A stretch of 64,000 nucleotides of DNA from Tubulanus polymorphus. Lineage: Eukaryota > Nemertea > Palaeonemertea > Tubulaniformes > Tubulanidae. Shown here one piece after another: positions 1 to 13,249 of the stretch. A program made the position numbers and the translations under genes. Location: the NCBI RefSeq assembly GCF_964204645.1, contig NC_134026.1:4712001-4776000 (forward strand), read 5' to 3'. Positions within the stretch are counted from its first letter, which is position 1. The number at the start of each line of letters is the position of its first letter. The notes under the pieces were generated by a model that was given only the letters and a program-made list of their open reading frames with translations, did no database searches and had not been told where the DNA came from.

Positions 1-581
1 CTGATACGTACTCAAGATTTATCGATTAAAAAATTCATTTATCATCCTCATTTCAAAATGACACTATTTCGAATACATTAAATACATAAATTTTATGTGC
101 TTTAATGTATATGTGTCCACTGTAGTTACAGTTAACCTGCCAGTAGATTTGAAAATTAAGCTGGGTTGAAATAGTTTTTCAACAAAATTTCCACGCGTTT
201 GTTGCTACACATAGCCTTGATTATTTATTGGTGAACTGAATCAAATTCACTCAACTGCGTTATATAAGAGCCATTTTCATTATGTCTTACTGTATTGCAA
301 TCAAAGGGTTTAAAGTGTTATTAAGAGCCGAGCGAAAATGCACTAAAACAGCAGAACTTAGGATTATACATTTTATCCAATAGACCCCAGTTTGTGAATT
401 CATATTCGAGTATTTATAATGAGATATATTTTATGCATTGGAAACGAATGCCGGTAATACTTTATTGCAATATACATCTGGATAGAGCGACTTTCACCGC
501 ATATATATAATAATGAGATATATATATATATATATATGATAATATACATGAGGCCTACGTGTCGAATCGCTAAATTCAACC
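1..581. other. Non-coding sequence upstream of the first coding exon
   Basis: No exon with convincing splice sites is visible. A short TA-rich microsatellite lies at about 504-538. The stretch may hold the promoter, 5' UTR or upstream exons of the coiled-coil gene that begins at 582, but nothing in the sequence decides between these. Confidence 0.4.
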
Positions 582-3500
582 ATGGATCAATTGACAGACT
601 TAGAACAGTTCGATAAAATACAAAATTACCTCGCAAAACTCATGGTAGGCGTCATCCATTTGTTATTTCTAAGACATTGTAGGGAAGCATCTTAGATTTG
701 AATCGTTTTCTGACTGAAAATTCCATTGTATTTGATGAATATGTCACAGTTAAAATGTTTCTTTTTCTATGGAAAATCTATGATGAATTTCAATTGGTTT
801 TGTTTTTTTGTTTTTTTTAGTCACAAGTAGCGCAGGGTGAACATGACATGAGCAGTCTTAAAATCCGTGAACTTACTCGCGGCATGCAGCAGGTGAATAT
901 CTTCTACATATGCTTACAAAAAACTAAGAGGACTGATTTTCTTGAACGAGCTAGACACTCAATAATCTATTAATTCTTGCAATAACAGAGTTGATGAACT
1001 GTTAATAGTATCTTCTTTATTCTTAACCTAACTTTTTATGTATGATTCATATTGTTTTTTTCTATCCTTTTGTCAATATTAATTCATCGTATTGGAGCTG
1101 TCTTTAAACATTGTTGCAGTTCATTTCTCATGATTGCCACATGCATGTCTTTTTTTTCATCCCTGCCAACTACTCTATGTGTTTAGCGTTAGTGATTATG
1201 GCCTCTGCTTATCAACCTGAAACAATGACCATGACGATATATAATCAATGGATGCGAATTAGACTCTTGATACTTTTTCGTACCCCTACGGATTAAAGAA
1301 ATTGAATGCTTCATTCTCCTATTCTTCAAAACTAATCGATGAGCCTAATCATTTTATTGATCCTAACTATCATAACTAATATATTAATATTTTTGTTTTG
1401 TTGGTTTCTGCCTTTCTTTTTGCATGCTCGCTCAAATCGATTGGCTCGTATTTCAGGAGATAAACAAACTTCAATTTGAATTGGAATATCGGCAAAGTAT
1501 GCTAATGGATAGTCAACAGACTTGGGCCCAACGTTTTGATAGGTAAAATCTATAATCTTCATGTTATAAAATGAGGTGTATGAAACTGTTTCATGCCGGG
1601 ATCTGTTGAGTTGTAGACATTTTTAGAATTCTGTCAGAAGCTGCGGATTCTAAAATAACTAACTTCCGTAAACAGGTCCCACGAGCTAAGGTGAAATTGA
1701 TGATCATTTCTTTTGCTACAACTATTTGTTCAGTCCCTTTTAAATTTTGCTTGGTTCTACTTTTCTTCCGGGTTGATTTTGTTTTTTGTCTTTTTTTTGT
1801 GTGGTTTTTTGCCTAAGGACCTAGTTACACAATTGATTATTGGATTTAACTCAAACAGAGTTGTACATTTTTCATGTCATAACTCAGGTCTGTGTAACTG
1901 GGTCCTGAGTGTCATTATGATGATAAACAGTGACTAAAATATATAGTCAACTGTTGAGTAATTCATTGATTAATCGGAGTAGATTATTCCTCAAAAATCA
2001 GTTAAACGGGTGTGTGATGTGTATATATGTTTTCTGTAGATACCGTCTGACGAAGATCTTCAAGAACTTTGCCATTTTATAGTCACATCACGCGAAGCTT
2101 TGTTCCTACGATATTTACATAGGTATACTACAGTTTGTCAGTGAAATAGTTGTAATTTCAAAACCTGAAGGTTGATTGCGAAACATCAAAAAAACTCTTT
2201 TTCGAATAAATATCATTCTTGGGCCAGTTTCATCGACTCTCTCCTTTCTTTAAGTCATGTACTTTAAGCCTATGTCAAAAAGTACAAAATCCAAATTAAG
2301 GAAAAATCAACCTTAAGGGTCATATGGCAAATAACTTTACTCTAACTCTTGATAGCTATTAACAGATATTTCTTAAGTATAAACATACTATATCCACCTA
2401 ACCTTTGCATTTTTTGAATTTCTTAACTCATTTTTTCCAACAACAAAAAATGTGCACTATCCCGCAAATCCAATTGACTGATTTGCTATGATTGTAATGA
2501 TTTTTGTATGTTGATGCCTGTTATGAAATGTAGTCGGACGCAAATTACCGGATTAAACTTCTCTCTCGAGATATTTTCGACGTACAAAGACTCGATGCAT
2601 AATTAAGGCTCATTTCCCGGAGCGAATTGAAATGATTTGATCTATTTCGATGCAGATAATACTGAATCTGCATGTGGAATTTTATGGCCGCATATATACA
2701 CATCTGTGCACTGAGTACGCCATATTATATTGTCAGCTGAAATCTCCACGAACAGCTGTCAGTCTTCATCGGTGGAAGAAACTTCGCTTTTAAGATCATT
2801 GATTCGTTTCTCTTGTATTTTTCACTATATATATATCTCTGTTCTCGTCTTATCCGAGTCGAATTCATTCAAGTCGTCATCGTTTAAGTCATCGCATCAT
2901 TGAGTCAAAATTTGTATTTATAATCAAATTAACGTAGTAAGTAATCATTCGGATCATGGATGTATAAACTAGATTATACTATCTGGTTAATACGTCCATG
3001 TTTAGATTGAGTGGTCAACATAATTATGGTCGCAGCTATGGCGACTTGAGCGAATTTGACTTTACTTACTTTCATATGAAGAAAAGAATTAGATAAATTA
3101 CAGGTTGGCCACTGACCCGGAAGACTCAGGGAATCAGGAAAATTCGGGGAATTTGACCAATATTACAAAAAAAAACCTGGAAAACTCGAGGAATTTGGTT
3201 AATGTTATTGACCGTGTTTCTTTATGGTTACCTACAGGATTCATAAAAAAATGAATGATTGTAACGTACTAAATTAGAAATTTGTCTGATTCACTCAGGG
3301 AATTTTGTATTATCACATGGAAAAATCAAGGAAAATTCTGTGGCCACCCTGTATTAGTATACCTGATGCGAACCACCAGCTCTACTTTCTCTCATTGGCA
3401 GATAAATCATTTTTGGGAAAAAAATCTGTACTCTACCATTTTCTAAACATTAACCAAGACAATAATATTATAATATATCTGGCCTGTCTCTAACTAATGT

Positions 3501-6277
3501 ACTTTCTAAATGAGGTGAATGGTATTCTTTTATTTCTTTCATTTACCAGGAGGTGGCACCGTTAGTATGTATGGGTGATCTGAGCACTATGGGAAAATCT
3601 CGCTTTACTCTCTTACAGGAACGATGCAATAGGTGAATCTTTCTGTGTAAAATGATAAGCATGTTTGAACGGTGGTTTAAACGAACTGAGAAAGTTTGCA
3701 GATTCATTCGGCCTACGTACACATACGCGGATGCACTGTGTATTTGATGACAGCTGTTTCTGCAGCATATGGCACGCAGTTGTGGTATTCTAATAAGTGC
3801 TGCAATTTTTCGCTTCATAAACCCATAGATATAACACCCGATACCTTAAGACATTTCTGCACATATTTTCATGGTGTTTATGATTATAATCGCGACTAAT
3901 GATTTAGATAAATGACTATAAATTTTTTCATGCTTATGTGCTGCATTACGAAGAAATCCTATGCTTAATTGAATTAGCTTGTCCGTGGCATTATTGCAGT
4001 CATTTGTTTTTCAGTTGTTCATAGTCACAAAATGTTATTGAAAAAACCTCGCAATATTAGTTTGTGTATGTGTTTCGTAATTTTTCGATATAGAACATGC
4101 AAAGAGAACGCCTCGCTTATGGCTACTCTGGACGAAAGAACTTTAGAACTTAAACGATTGCATGCTGAAAAAATGGGTGAATATCTGATAATTGAAATTT
4201 TCATCGAAACTTACTCCTTGAGAGATCCTATAATCGTTGAAATTTGTTGATGATTTGTAGCCGTGCGTAGAGAGAGGGACGAGTTGCTGGCGTTACTCGA
4301 CGTTCAAGAGCGCATGAAATACGAACGAAATCGCACTTCACAATCGGACGACGCGTATAGTGATTTTTCCTCGAATGAGGTATATGTAAGTGCAACGTGT
4401 CAGCGTGGGACTGCCACTGGTTTCAAACATACTACCGCTTTTTTGTTCGAAAAAAGAATGCTCTAGGTCCAGTAGTATTGGACAAACATTTCTATCTAAT
4501 TATATCAATATCTTATATCTGTCAATCAACCTTTTATATACTACCTATATGGTATCTATGTTACTCTCTTTTGCTGTTCAATGTTTTGACTATCTTTTGT
4601 CATTATCTTATTGTATTGTTTGAAACCTTTTACAGTTTATGCAACACTTTGTCACTGTTCTATAACTGGACGCACTTCATCCTGGGTTGCGCAGTCATGG
4701 TTCAAATCTTGAAATTTGTATTGACGCCACCCATGACTGTGCTACTTACTGGGTCTAGCTTTACTTTGATATATGGCCAAAACCATGACTATACATGGAG
4801 ATTAAAAGATTATACTCGTCTCACAAAGATTATGTGTTGCGCTATAATCTTTTCATGTATGCATAGTGTTGCTATGGGACCAGTTGTAACCTATCCATTT
4901 TCAACTCCATGTACCTATCTGTGCTGAGGAAATTAACAAGCTCCTCTATATTCATGTTTATGCATGATTTAAGTACTGTTCATATTTTTTATATTACAAA
5001 AAATAACAGATAACTGATGAAATATGTTTTGTAGCTGGCAGTATTAGGAGCCTGTAACTGTCGCCAGACAAACCCGGAGCCTTGTGGTTGTGCCTATGCT
5101 GCCGCTAATCTTCGTAAAGAAACCATCAAATTACGTGAAGATGTAAGGTTTCAGTTGAAGCTATACATTTCTTCATTTTTGTGCGTAGCAGATGTGTTGA
5201 ATATTGAAATATTTGCTTACAGATCGAACTTCACAAGGGTCGACGGGAAGAAGCCTACACTACGGTCGACGCGTATAGAATGGCTTTCGAAGAACAGTTA
5301 CATCGAAATCGATCACTAACAATGAAAATCGCTGAACTAACGGCACCGACTGAGAAAAAATTCAACAAAGCTAAAAATGTACTACGATGGCTAGTCAGGC
5401 AGCTGAATGAAGGTAACTGTGCATTCAAGTTATTTGGACAGCTCCATCATTGGATTCTATCACCCACCCAAAAAATTATTCAAGTTTAGTAATGAATTTT
5501 AATATAAATAGCTACTTGACCAAAAAATGTTTAATGACGTAGCTTTAGATATAATATCAAATGTAGAGAATACCACAATAATACTGAAAAAAGTAATATA
5601 AAGTCCTAAAATATTCCCTTGAGCTAGTAGTTTATTCGACGTTTCGACTATATTTTAGTAGTCATCTTCAGGAATACTGATCCCATACTCCTGAAGATGA
5701 CTATAAAAATATAGTCTAAACTTCGGATTATGTACTAGTCACAGGGACATTTTCGGCCTATATATAATTTTTTCGATATTATTGTGGTATTCTCGACACA
5801 ATGGTTGTATGATATCAAGCATTACTATTTAACTGCCTCTTAACTTAGTTTTCCACAAAAGGTTAAGTTAGAATGTAAGCCATGAATTCACTGCTCGATT
5901 TCGTAGTTACTTGACATAATTTGTCATAATGTATTTTCCAGATCTCACTTACGATCAGACGATCCCTACGGTGGAACCGCTGAATGAGAACGGTAATGTC
6001 AGCGATCGTAATTCCAATGATTTACTCAAGTGCCAGAATGAACAAGAAATCATTGCTTATCTTCTCGAAAAGGTAAATCGATATCAAATGATACCGATAC
6101 CTATTAAACGACGTGCGTAGAATTGAATTTGGTACAATCTCTCTGGTTCTCTTTCAGTTAAATGATAAATCAGAAGCTTTAGCCCACCAGCGCCTGGCCG
6201 CTAGAATGTTAGCCAGTCGGACGAAAGAACTCGAGGAACGACTGCATTTAGTGGATGAAACAGTACCTCGAACTTGA
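582..6277 (+). CDS. Coiled-coil protein with a CxC-x7-CxC cluster (12 exons traced, about 400 aa)
   Basis: Exons traced by GT-AG signals and reading phase: 582-644, 821-892, 1457-1542, 1627-1690, 2040-2122, 3550-3632, 4094-4176, 4261-4379, 5035-5142, 5223-5412, 5942-6072, 6158-6277 (TGA). The first ATG at 582 is the earliest in-frame start seen; upstream exons are possible. The protein is rich in E, K, R, L and Q with heptad-like stretches (for example around INKLQFELEYRQ and ERTLELKRLHAEK), so it is probably a coiled coil. The exon at 5035 encodes a conspicuous CNC-x7-CGC cluster followed by a helical segment. Phases agree at every junction except between 2122 (phase 2) and 3550 (phase 0), so a small exon in that 1.4-kb intron has been missed or one site is wrong. 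It resembles metazoan CCDC-type cytoskeletal or centrosomal proteins, but I cannot name the family. It is convergent with the next gene. Confidence 0.72.
3101..3351. mobile_element. MITE with CAGGKTGGCCAC terminal inverted repeats
   Basis: Starts CAGGTTGGCCAC and ends GTGGCCACCCTG, a 12-bp terminal inverted repeat with one mismatch. The interior is low-complexity, with repeated words such as 'ggaa..ctc.gggaattt'. It sits inside an intron of the coiled-coil gene. There is no transposase, so it would be non-autonomous. CAG-starting ends suggest a hAT-like source, but no clear 8-bp target duplication was found. Confidence 0.5.
5630..5738. repeat. Short inverted repeat (foldback)
   Basis: The segment 'cgactatattttagtagtc' followed by 'atcttcaggaa' is mirrored about 35 bases later by 'tcctgaagatgactata' and then 'aaaatatagtc'. 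The two arms are about 35-40 bp each. It lies in the intron between the exons ending at 5412 and starting at 5942. Confidence 0.5.
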
Positions 6278-9174
6278 TCATATTGATAGCGTAGATCAGT
6301 TTATTGATTTGATTCGGTTTAGAGATAAGCGCAACTGTTGGAAATTCCTGTAATCTACATAGTCGTGAGTACAGTGCAATGCGAACTGCCTTGACCAAAA
6401 TGTTAATTGAAAGCTTTAAGTTCTGTCCATACGCGTATAGTCAAGTTGTGGAGTCAGATTTATATTTGCAATGAAAAATCACTCTTATATGTGTACAGTA
6501 TACATCACTCAGTGCTTCCAGTTCAAGTAAGATTTCATGTACGCCTCCATTATTCATGCAACTGATGTTGAATGTACATGTACATGTACCGGTATGTATA
6601 TACAGGCGCGTTGGAAGCAATTTTTGCGGTTCTTATATGTAGCCGCGGCGAATTTACTTCAATTTCGTCAAAACATGATATTCAACGAAAACGAACGTCA
6701 TTCAGTAAATTATTGCCACGGTTTCATCACTGCTGTCGCTGCAGTTCCAACGCCACTGATATATAATATGTATCTAGTCGTTAATTAAAATGAATATGTA
6801 GAAAAGAGGTCCTTGTCCATACACACAGGTCGCTGATCCAGTTAATCAATTTTATATACCTCTGACAAAAAGGGCCTTCTCAAAAAGAAGTTAGTTCCTA
6901 ATTCATGATGATGACCATGTTGATATTCACCGTAGGGACCATTCATTTATTACCTACGCATTAGGGGAGGGTTAAGTGCAATCGCGTACTGTAATGCTTA
7001 AAGTATATGAAAAAATGGCAATTTTGCGCACAGGGGGGGTTAAAAATTCAAATTTCATGCGTACGTAATAAATGAATTATTCTGTATTAAAAATGAAATA
7101 TGTTAGTCCTCGAAAGAAGGGGAGATCGAATCTTTTTAATACCCTGTGTGAGACAGAGACGCCTTAGATGCACCACTGAGCATCAAATAAAGCTGTATAT
7201 AAGCTTTAAGATGTTAGAAGTGTAGAAAGGCATTTAAGGGTTATCATATTCAAACTGCCATCTTTGTTTATCAGGAATCGCATCTATCGACTTACAGGAT
7301 ATTAACTGAATTTTAGTCCTGTAATTATGTTGAACTTTGTTATGTCCGTGCATATCGTGTTATATAGATTTAAAACAACTTATTTGCAATTTTCTAATAG
7401 TCTATGAATTCAATTAAGGAGAATGACCAACCTAAGAGTCGAGTCGAAAGACTAATCATCAGAAGAGAAATAAATCTGCTGTTAGAAGGATGTTGCAATT
7501 ACTGAATCATAGATCTCTGTCTCTTGAGAAATTATTGCTGCAGGAATGTTGATATAGTTTTGTCATACAAAGTTGTTACTGCTGAATCACATCTGTCTTG
7601 TTTCAGTTCTTTCAGAAAAATAACCCTTTTTGGGTTAAGCAAATTGGCGTAGTTAGAAAATAATTTCTTTGATTAAATCATATATCTTTGATTGAAGCAT
7701 ATATTTTAAAATCGGATAGTATATATTTAGGTATACCCATCAGACTGACATCGTAAATAATGTCTCATATAGTATTGTAATAGATGGGGTAATAGGGCTT
7801 TTATCTATACACTGTATAGTTAATTACATATGGGAGGATGATATATTTCATTCAGAGTTGATGTTAATGCAGTTTGAACTAATGTAAGCAAGTGTGGATC
7901 TGAATGTTACAATGTATAACAACGTGATGATGTATTGTGCAAAGTTTATTTTATATCCATGTTAAAAAATATTATTTTGAAAAAATAAAGTACATACGTA
8001 TATATGTAAAATCTGAAGTTTTAATAGTGGCATTCTCTTATGGAACTGATAAAAGCTGCAGTTTTGGAGGTTCTATCTACGTCTCTATTGGCAACATTGC
8101 TGTTTTTCACATGTCTTGGTCATTGACTTTGGGTTTACCAAGGTTACCCTGATCCCCTCGGAAATTGCATCTTTTCAGATATCTCTTCTATTTTCCAAGA
8201 TCTACCTCCGTGTACATACACATTCCTCAAGATTTTGTTGCGAAGATCCACACATCATTCAAAGATATTACACTAAAGAAGCTTTTGTTCTATTATTCTT
8301 TTTATTAAATCACATACAGTTAAAAAATTACAAAACTGTCAATGGTAGATAAAAAGGAAATAACCATATATTTTTACTTTGTACACTACTGGCAGTAAAT
8401 GATCTCTCAATGTATTTTTCTTATTCCTAAAAAACTTAACTACATTTTTAATGAATACTAAGAAGCAGCATATCCGTATGAATAAATAAACAGGATTCAT
8501 AGGCATGCACATTAATTTATTATGCTGGTGAAAAACAACACATACCGGTATATAGCAAGATCAGAACTCATCAAATACAGGTTTTTTACTTCGTACATGT
8601 ATGAACATGCAAAATTGAAGCCAACAGTTTCCCTTTTCTTCATGACTAGAGCCATTCATTTTATTGTACACGTACATGTAATACTATATGCAAATAATCA
8701 TTGAAAACTTGTAATAAAACTAAATGGAATATACTGCAATACAGTATCCAGATGATGAGGACATTCATCAAGTACGTAACCCCTTACCATACATATTAAA
8801 GCATTAGAAGACAAATGGCAACTTTCCTACCATCCACTCCATTTATTAACATTCCCTGTTTGAAACTCATTCAACGGCACATCAATACTGGAAAACACAG
8901 AATTTCAGAACTGGGATCATACCCGGTATCTATACAGGAAAATGTCACACTCGCCCAGTAAATATCTAATAAATATATAAAATTGTATATTCTTGTAAAT
9001 TGGACAACATATATCAGCAAAAAGTTGTAAACTTTATAACCATTAAGCAGCTAGCTATTCATGCCATCAGTAATACTGGTATATCGTTTTAACCTTATAA
9101 AGTACAACGGAATACTCTCTCTTTTAAGGATATTATGTCCATCCTTTGGACAATCCATCGATCGAAATCTTTCA
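6278..9174. other. Convergent intergenic region: two 3' UTRs, one MITE
   Basis: AT-rich sequence between two genes that converge. Candidate poly(A) signals are AATAAA at about 7186 for the plus-strand gene, and TTTATT (AATAAA on the minus strand) near 8839 and 8516 for the minus-strand gene. Apart from the MITE at 6935-7079, no coding exon is supported. Confidence 0.45.
6935..7079. mobile_element. MITE copy 1, family with GGGGTCATTCATTTATTACG ends
   Basis: About 145 bp. The ends are inverted copies of a motif that reads TTCATTTATTACSTACGCAT. The interior ('gtgcaat.gcgtactgtaatgctta..gtatatgaaaaaatgg') matches the copy at 28017-28177 almost word for word. This copy is diverged at its termini. 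No ORF, so non-autonomous. Confidence 0.7.
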
Positions 9175-12100
9175 TCATCTGGCAGTCGAATGTCCGAGGA
9201 ATATTTCACTGGCGACTGATTCCGTATCGCTTAGATCTAAACTCAACACATCTTCATCCAAACCTGCAATAAAGAGGAAAAACACAGTTATTATTCTGTC
9301 ACTTAGAATAATTCTAAACAAGCCTCAATCGTTCTTGGGCTCAGGCTTGAATCTGGAACTCTGAAATTCCCATGCGTTAGTTCCCATTGCATTTTGGATA
9401 TTGTATCTAGAGCCGATAGCTAAATTCTCTTGAGACAAATTTTTGAATCTCGACCCCGTTCCTGAAAGGCAGTTTTTAGTGCCTAGTTCTGTCATTAGTT
9501 GGCGCACTGGGTCCATTCTTTGAACCGCAACCCCAAACTAACCGAAGTGGTTGCACATGGCTTCATTCTGAATACTCACCAGTCAACAAGGGCGTTTTCT
9601 TCGGTGAAATAGAGAAGTCTTCACTATCGTAATCAGCAAGTGATGCACTCAAACTGATATCCTCGTCAAACAGATTGCCATACATGAGTGTATCATTCGT
9701 ATCCCTGGCTACTTTTCTGGTTTCATGGCCGCCATTTGTTGTGGCTTTATCATCATTCAATCGTGAAAACGGTTCAACTTTTTTGGAATTCGCTACATAT
9801 CAAAATATAAGACTAATCGTTGAAATTATGCGCAAAATGCATGTATTGATGTATGTATAGTCTAGAGTTTCACTTTGGGAAGAGTTATACAAGCATTCAA
9901 CCATGAAATACCTCTAAACCTGGGCCTACCTAAATTCGTAGGTATCGATTTATCAATTGATGTCTCCAAACTCATGATTTTGTCTTGAATTATTTTCATG
10001 GAGTTTCTGCAATGAGAACAAAAGCATCTCATGTATAACTGTCCACGTGTAAAAAAATTTCATATCAATGTCATCTAAAGAGAAATATACTAACTGTAGT
10101 TCATGGACTTGCATAGTACCCTTTGTACTACCAGATAGTGGTGATTTTGAAGGACTGTTTCCTGATCCAGGGAATGTGATCTCACGAATTGACTAAAAGA
10201 CAATATAGTCTGTCACTATCACAAACATTTCATAAAAAATTCTACTAACAATGAGTTTCTTTCTTACATACAGTATGGTAAAGTGAGATGTTCTAAGAAA
10301 ATGTTTTGTGACAAAACCTAACAAACCTATTTCATTAGCAATCATCCTCAGTCATAATTAAATCGATAGCATCATGAGGATCTTTATAAGCCAGATACAA
10401 ATTGTTACTACCAAGTATCCTTATGTAAATAAAACATTTTCACATCAATAAGTACCTTTTCAATTCTTTCATTTCTTCTACTTAAATCTTTGTTATCGGT
10501 CGCAATGGAAGCCAACTCTAATTCCACCCTGACTAAAGACGCAAAACCAATGATGAAAAATTTGGTATCGCTATATTTTCAATACCCGCAAGAAAGGATA
10601 AACTGATGAAATAAAATATCATACCCAATCGACTTTTCATCGTTTCCAATTCTCGACGCAAACCATCGCATTCTTCTTTAGCATATCTTTTCCTAAATCA
10701 CAGAGTAGAAAATATTTCACCCCAAACATATCATAAATATTAACTATCTTAAACCAGGCTAAGTTCATTAAAAGGCCCAGGGTATGTCAGTATCGTGGAA
10801 ACTAAATTTCTTCTGGGAGCAAAGTTATATAGTCGTCAATAGGTGGATATGAATAATGGGATCAAGCGGTACTGGTCTCATCAATCCAGGTTACTTGGGT
10901 TTGAATCCTGATTTCTTGCCTCTCCGTCTCATAACTGGGAAAAAACCCCTAGCCTTCTTATAAGGAGTATCATTTTGAAGTGAAATATACTACATGTATT
11001 TATGTGTGACTTGATTGGTCGGGCTGGACAGAATTTAATTTCAGTGGAAATTTTCGTAAACTTACATATCCTGAATTTCTCTAGTCATTGAAGAGAACTG
11101 ATTTTCCGAAGTGTATTTTTCATCTTCGAGATGTCTGTATCGCGTCAATTGCGTCTGCAAACGATTCAGTTCCGTATCGGTTTCTCGTTTCCATCGGTCC
11201 AATTTCTTATCGGTTTCCATGTCGACGCCTCTTTCCGTCAGTCGTCGATTAATGGATCGCATTTCATCTAAAACAACACAAATAAACGGATATAGTTTCC
11301 AACATGTGTTCTCATCCTACCTCAGAGGGGACTCTAATCTGATGGCATCCGAGGCTTCCATGCACCAAAACCTGCCTCATTAGGCCGAGTAATCAGCTAC
11401 ATATGCTGCTTAGATGATATCATTATTAGCCAATCAAAAATAACACTTCATTTTAGCCTGGGTTAATCCTTTCTAAGTTATCCATGAAATTTGCCTCAGC
11501 AATTAGACAACAGGCAAACAGAGGTTTGAGCCATGGCTGAGTCTCGTGATGACATCAGATTCAAATTCCTGCCAAAGTAGGATGTATATTCTCAGAAGAC
11601 TAATTTCTCAGAAATTAGCTGTTTGACTATCATACCTCGGAGCATGTCCATTTCTCTCGAGTTCTGGTCCCTTTCATTTTCGACCCTACGAAGCGATCGC
11701 TGCAAGTTTTCAATTTCCTAAAAGGAAATCATTAATATTTCTATTCATCCGATAACTTGTGTAGAAGATCCTTGTTTGCAATGTGATATAGACCTCTGTA
11801 TCTTATTAGACAAATCTGGATTCTCAATTGAGCCTCAGCATACAAGGCCAATATGCTGTAGGCCTATACCTACTTGATTTTGACAGTCAATACGATCGGA
11901 TAGGGCCATCAATAATCCGTTATCGACAGAACTCAGACCGTATTGAGTCTGTTGCGCTGTCATCGGTGGTTCGGTTCCGTTGACTGCTCCAAATCCCGAA
12001 GGCACAATCGCAGTCGGGGTAGGTTTAAATGCGGAAAAATTTGGCGAAGATGTGAACGGCGTCACACCTACTGCCGAGAAGCTGTTGCTATACGGTTTAA

Positions 12101-13249
12101 AGGCGCTGTCTGAAATGAGACAAAAAACTAAATACTACTGTTTTATGCTAAATTGCTTTATAAATTTCTAAATTTCATTTTGATCAATTTTCAATATTCA
12201 TTATTGAAGTGAGAATATAAAGAACATTTTCAGGACTATCGAAACTTCATTCAATCTGTTGCTTACCTCCCATTGTTAAAGCGGATTGAGATTGAAACCG
12301 GGCGGATCCAAGACGACTCTGAAAACGACAAAATAGAATTCAATCAAACAGTAGGCCTAAGCCTTAAGTACACTGATTATTAGGTTCACCGACCGATGCA
12401 TTGAAATTAACTTATGAGTTATAAATCGTCACACAACAACTCACATAAACAGTCTTCTAGTAATATGAATAGCTAAGCATAACTAAAAATATTAATGAAA
12501 ATCTTTTAGGTCTACTGAACAGGTATAAACGTAAAAAGACTAAATGCTTGACTGGTTTGGTGCACAGGCAATACATGTAAGCCGACATATAGTACGCGGG
12601 TATCAGTCTGCAAAGAACCACCCGTTAAGCCAGGTCTAAACATTTCTATCAATATCCACTGCGATAAGTCTATTCGACACAGTTACAGAGAAATGTTGTT
12701 GTTGATAAACCATGCTCAATAGTTCCAGTTCAGCTACAAGTTAATTCATAGAATCAGTCAGTATCTTATAGGCCTATACTAAATACCAATTTTCAGAATA
12801 CTACTGGGTATAACTAAAAATGTAGGTCAAAACCTGTGTCAGGTAGACAGTATCCCCTCGAATCTGATGGTACGCCACACACACCCGCCTGATGATCAGC
12901 ACGAGTCCGCAGTATAAGGCTGCTGCATGAAATCAGGCCGCACCAATCACTAATCAGATTGCCTGTTAATCGCTGCGTAGTAGCTATAGGCTACTCAGTT
13001 TAGTATCATTTAGAACATGTTTGGATCACTGCCGATGGAGGATGAGTGATTAGACAGGCGATGTAACTATCTCTCCACCTCCTCCACCTTTTTAGATTGA
13101 TTGGTCAATAAAAATATATAACGTTGTTGGTTAGGCTCTGAACTGAACGAAGATCATACAACTTACACCTTTCATACGCCTACCTTAATCCTGTTGATAT
13201 TGGATTCAGTTTCTCTGACTACCGACGAGAATCTATCTTCCCAACTCAT
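9175..13249 (-). CDS. Coiled-coil protein, 11 exons, 419 aa (unnamed)
   Basis: Reading on the minus strand from ATG at 13249, exons are 13249-13184, 12318-12267, 12109-11874, 11717-11636, 11267-11066, 10692-10625, 10532-10456, 10192-10095, 10006-9930, 9792-9580 and 9263-9175 (TGA). Every junction has GT-AG sites and compatible phase, and the total is 1260 nt with no stop. The N terminus (MSWEDRFSSVVRETESN) is followed by a Ser/Thr/Pro-rich segment (residues about 40-118), then a long charged coiled coil (about 119-270) and an acidic tail containing a repeated SLS/SLD-type motif. There is no signal peptide, membrane segment or catalytic motif. The layout fits a cytoskeletal or centrosomal adaptor; this is inference from composition and I do not recognise the family. 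It shares a 1.1-kb divergent promoter region with cyclin J. Confidence 0.8.

Noticed and set aside
4397-4927. 176-residue ORF rich in Tyr, Phe, Ile and Cys
   Set aside because: It lies wholly inside the intron between exons 4261-4379 and 5035-5142 of the first gene, has AT-driven composition and no splice or homology support.
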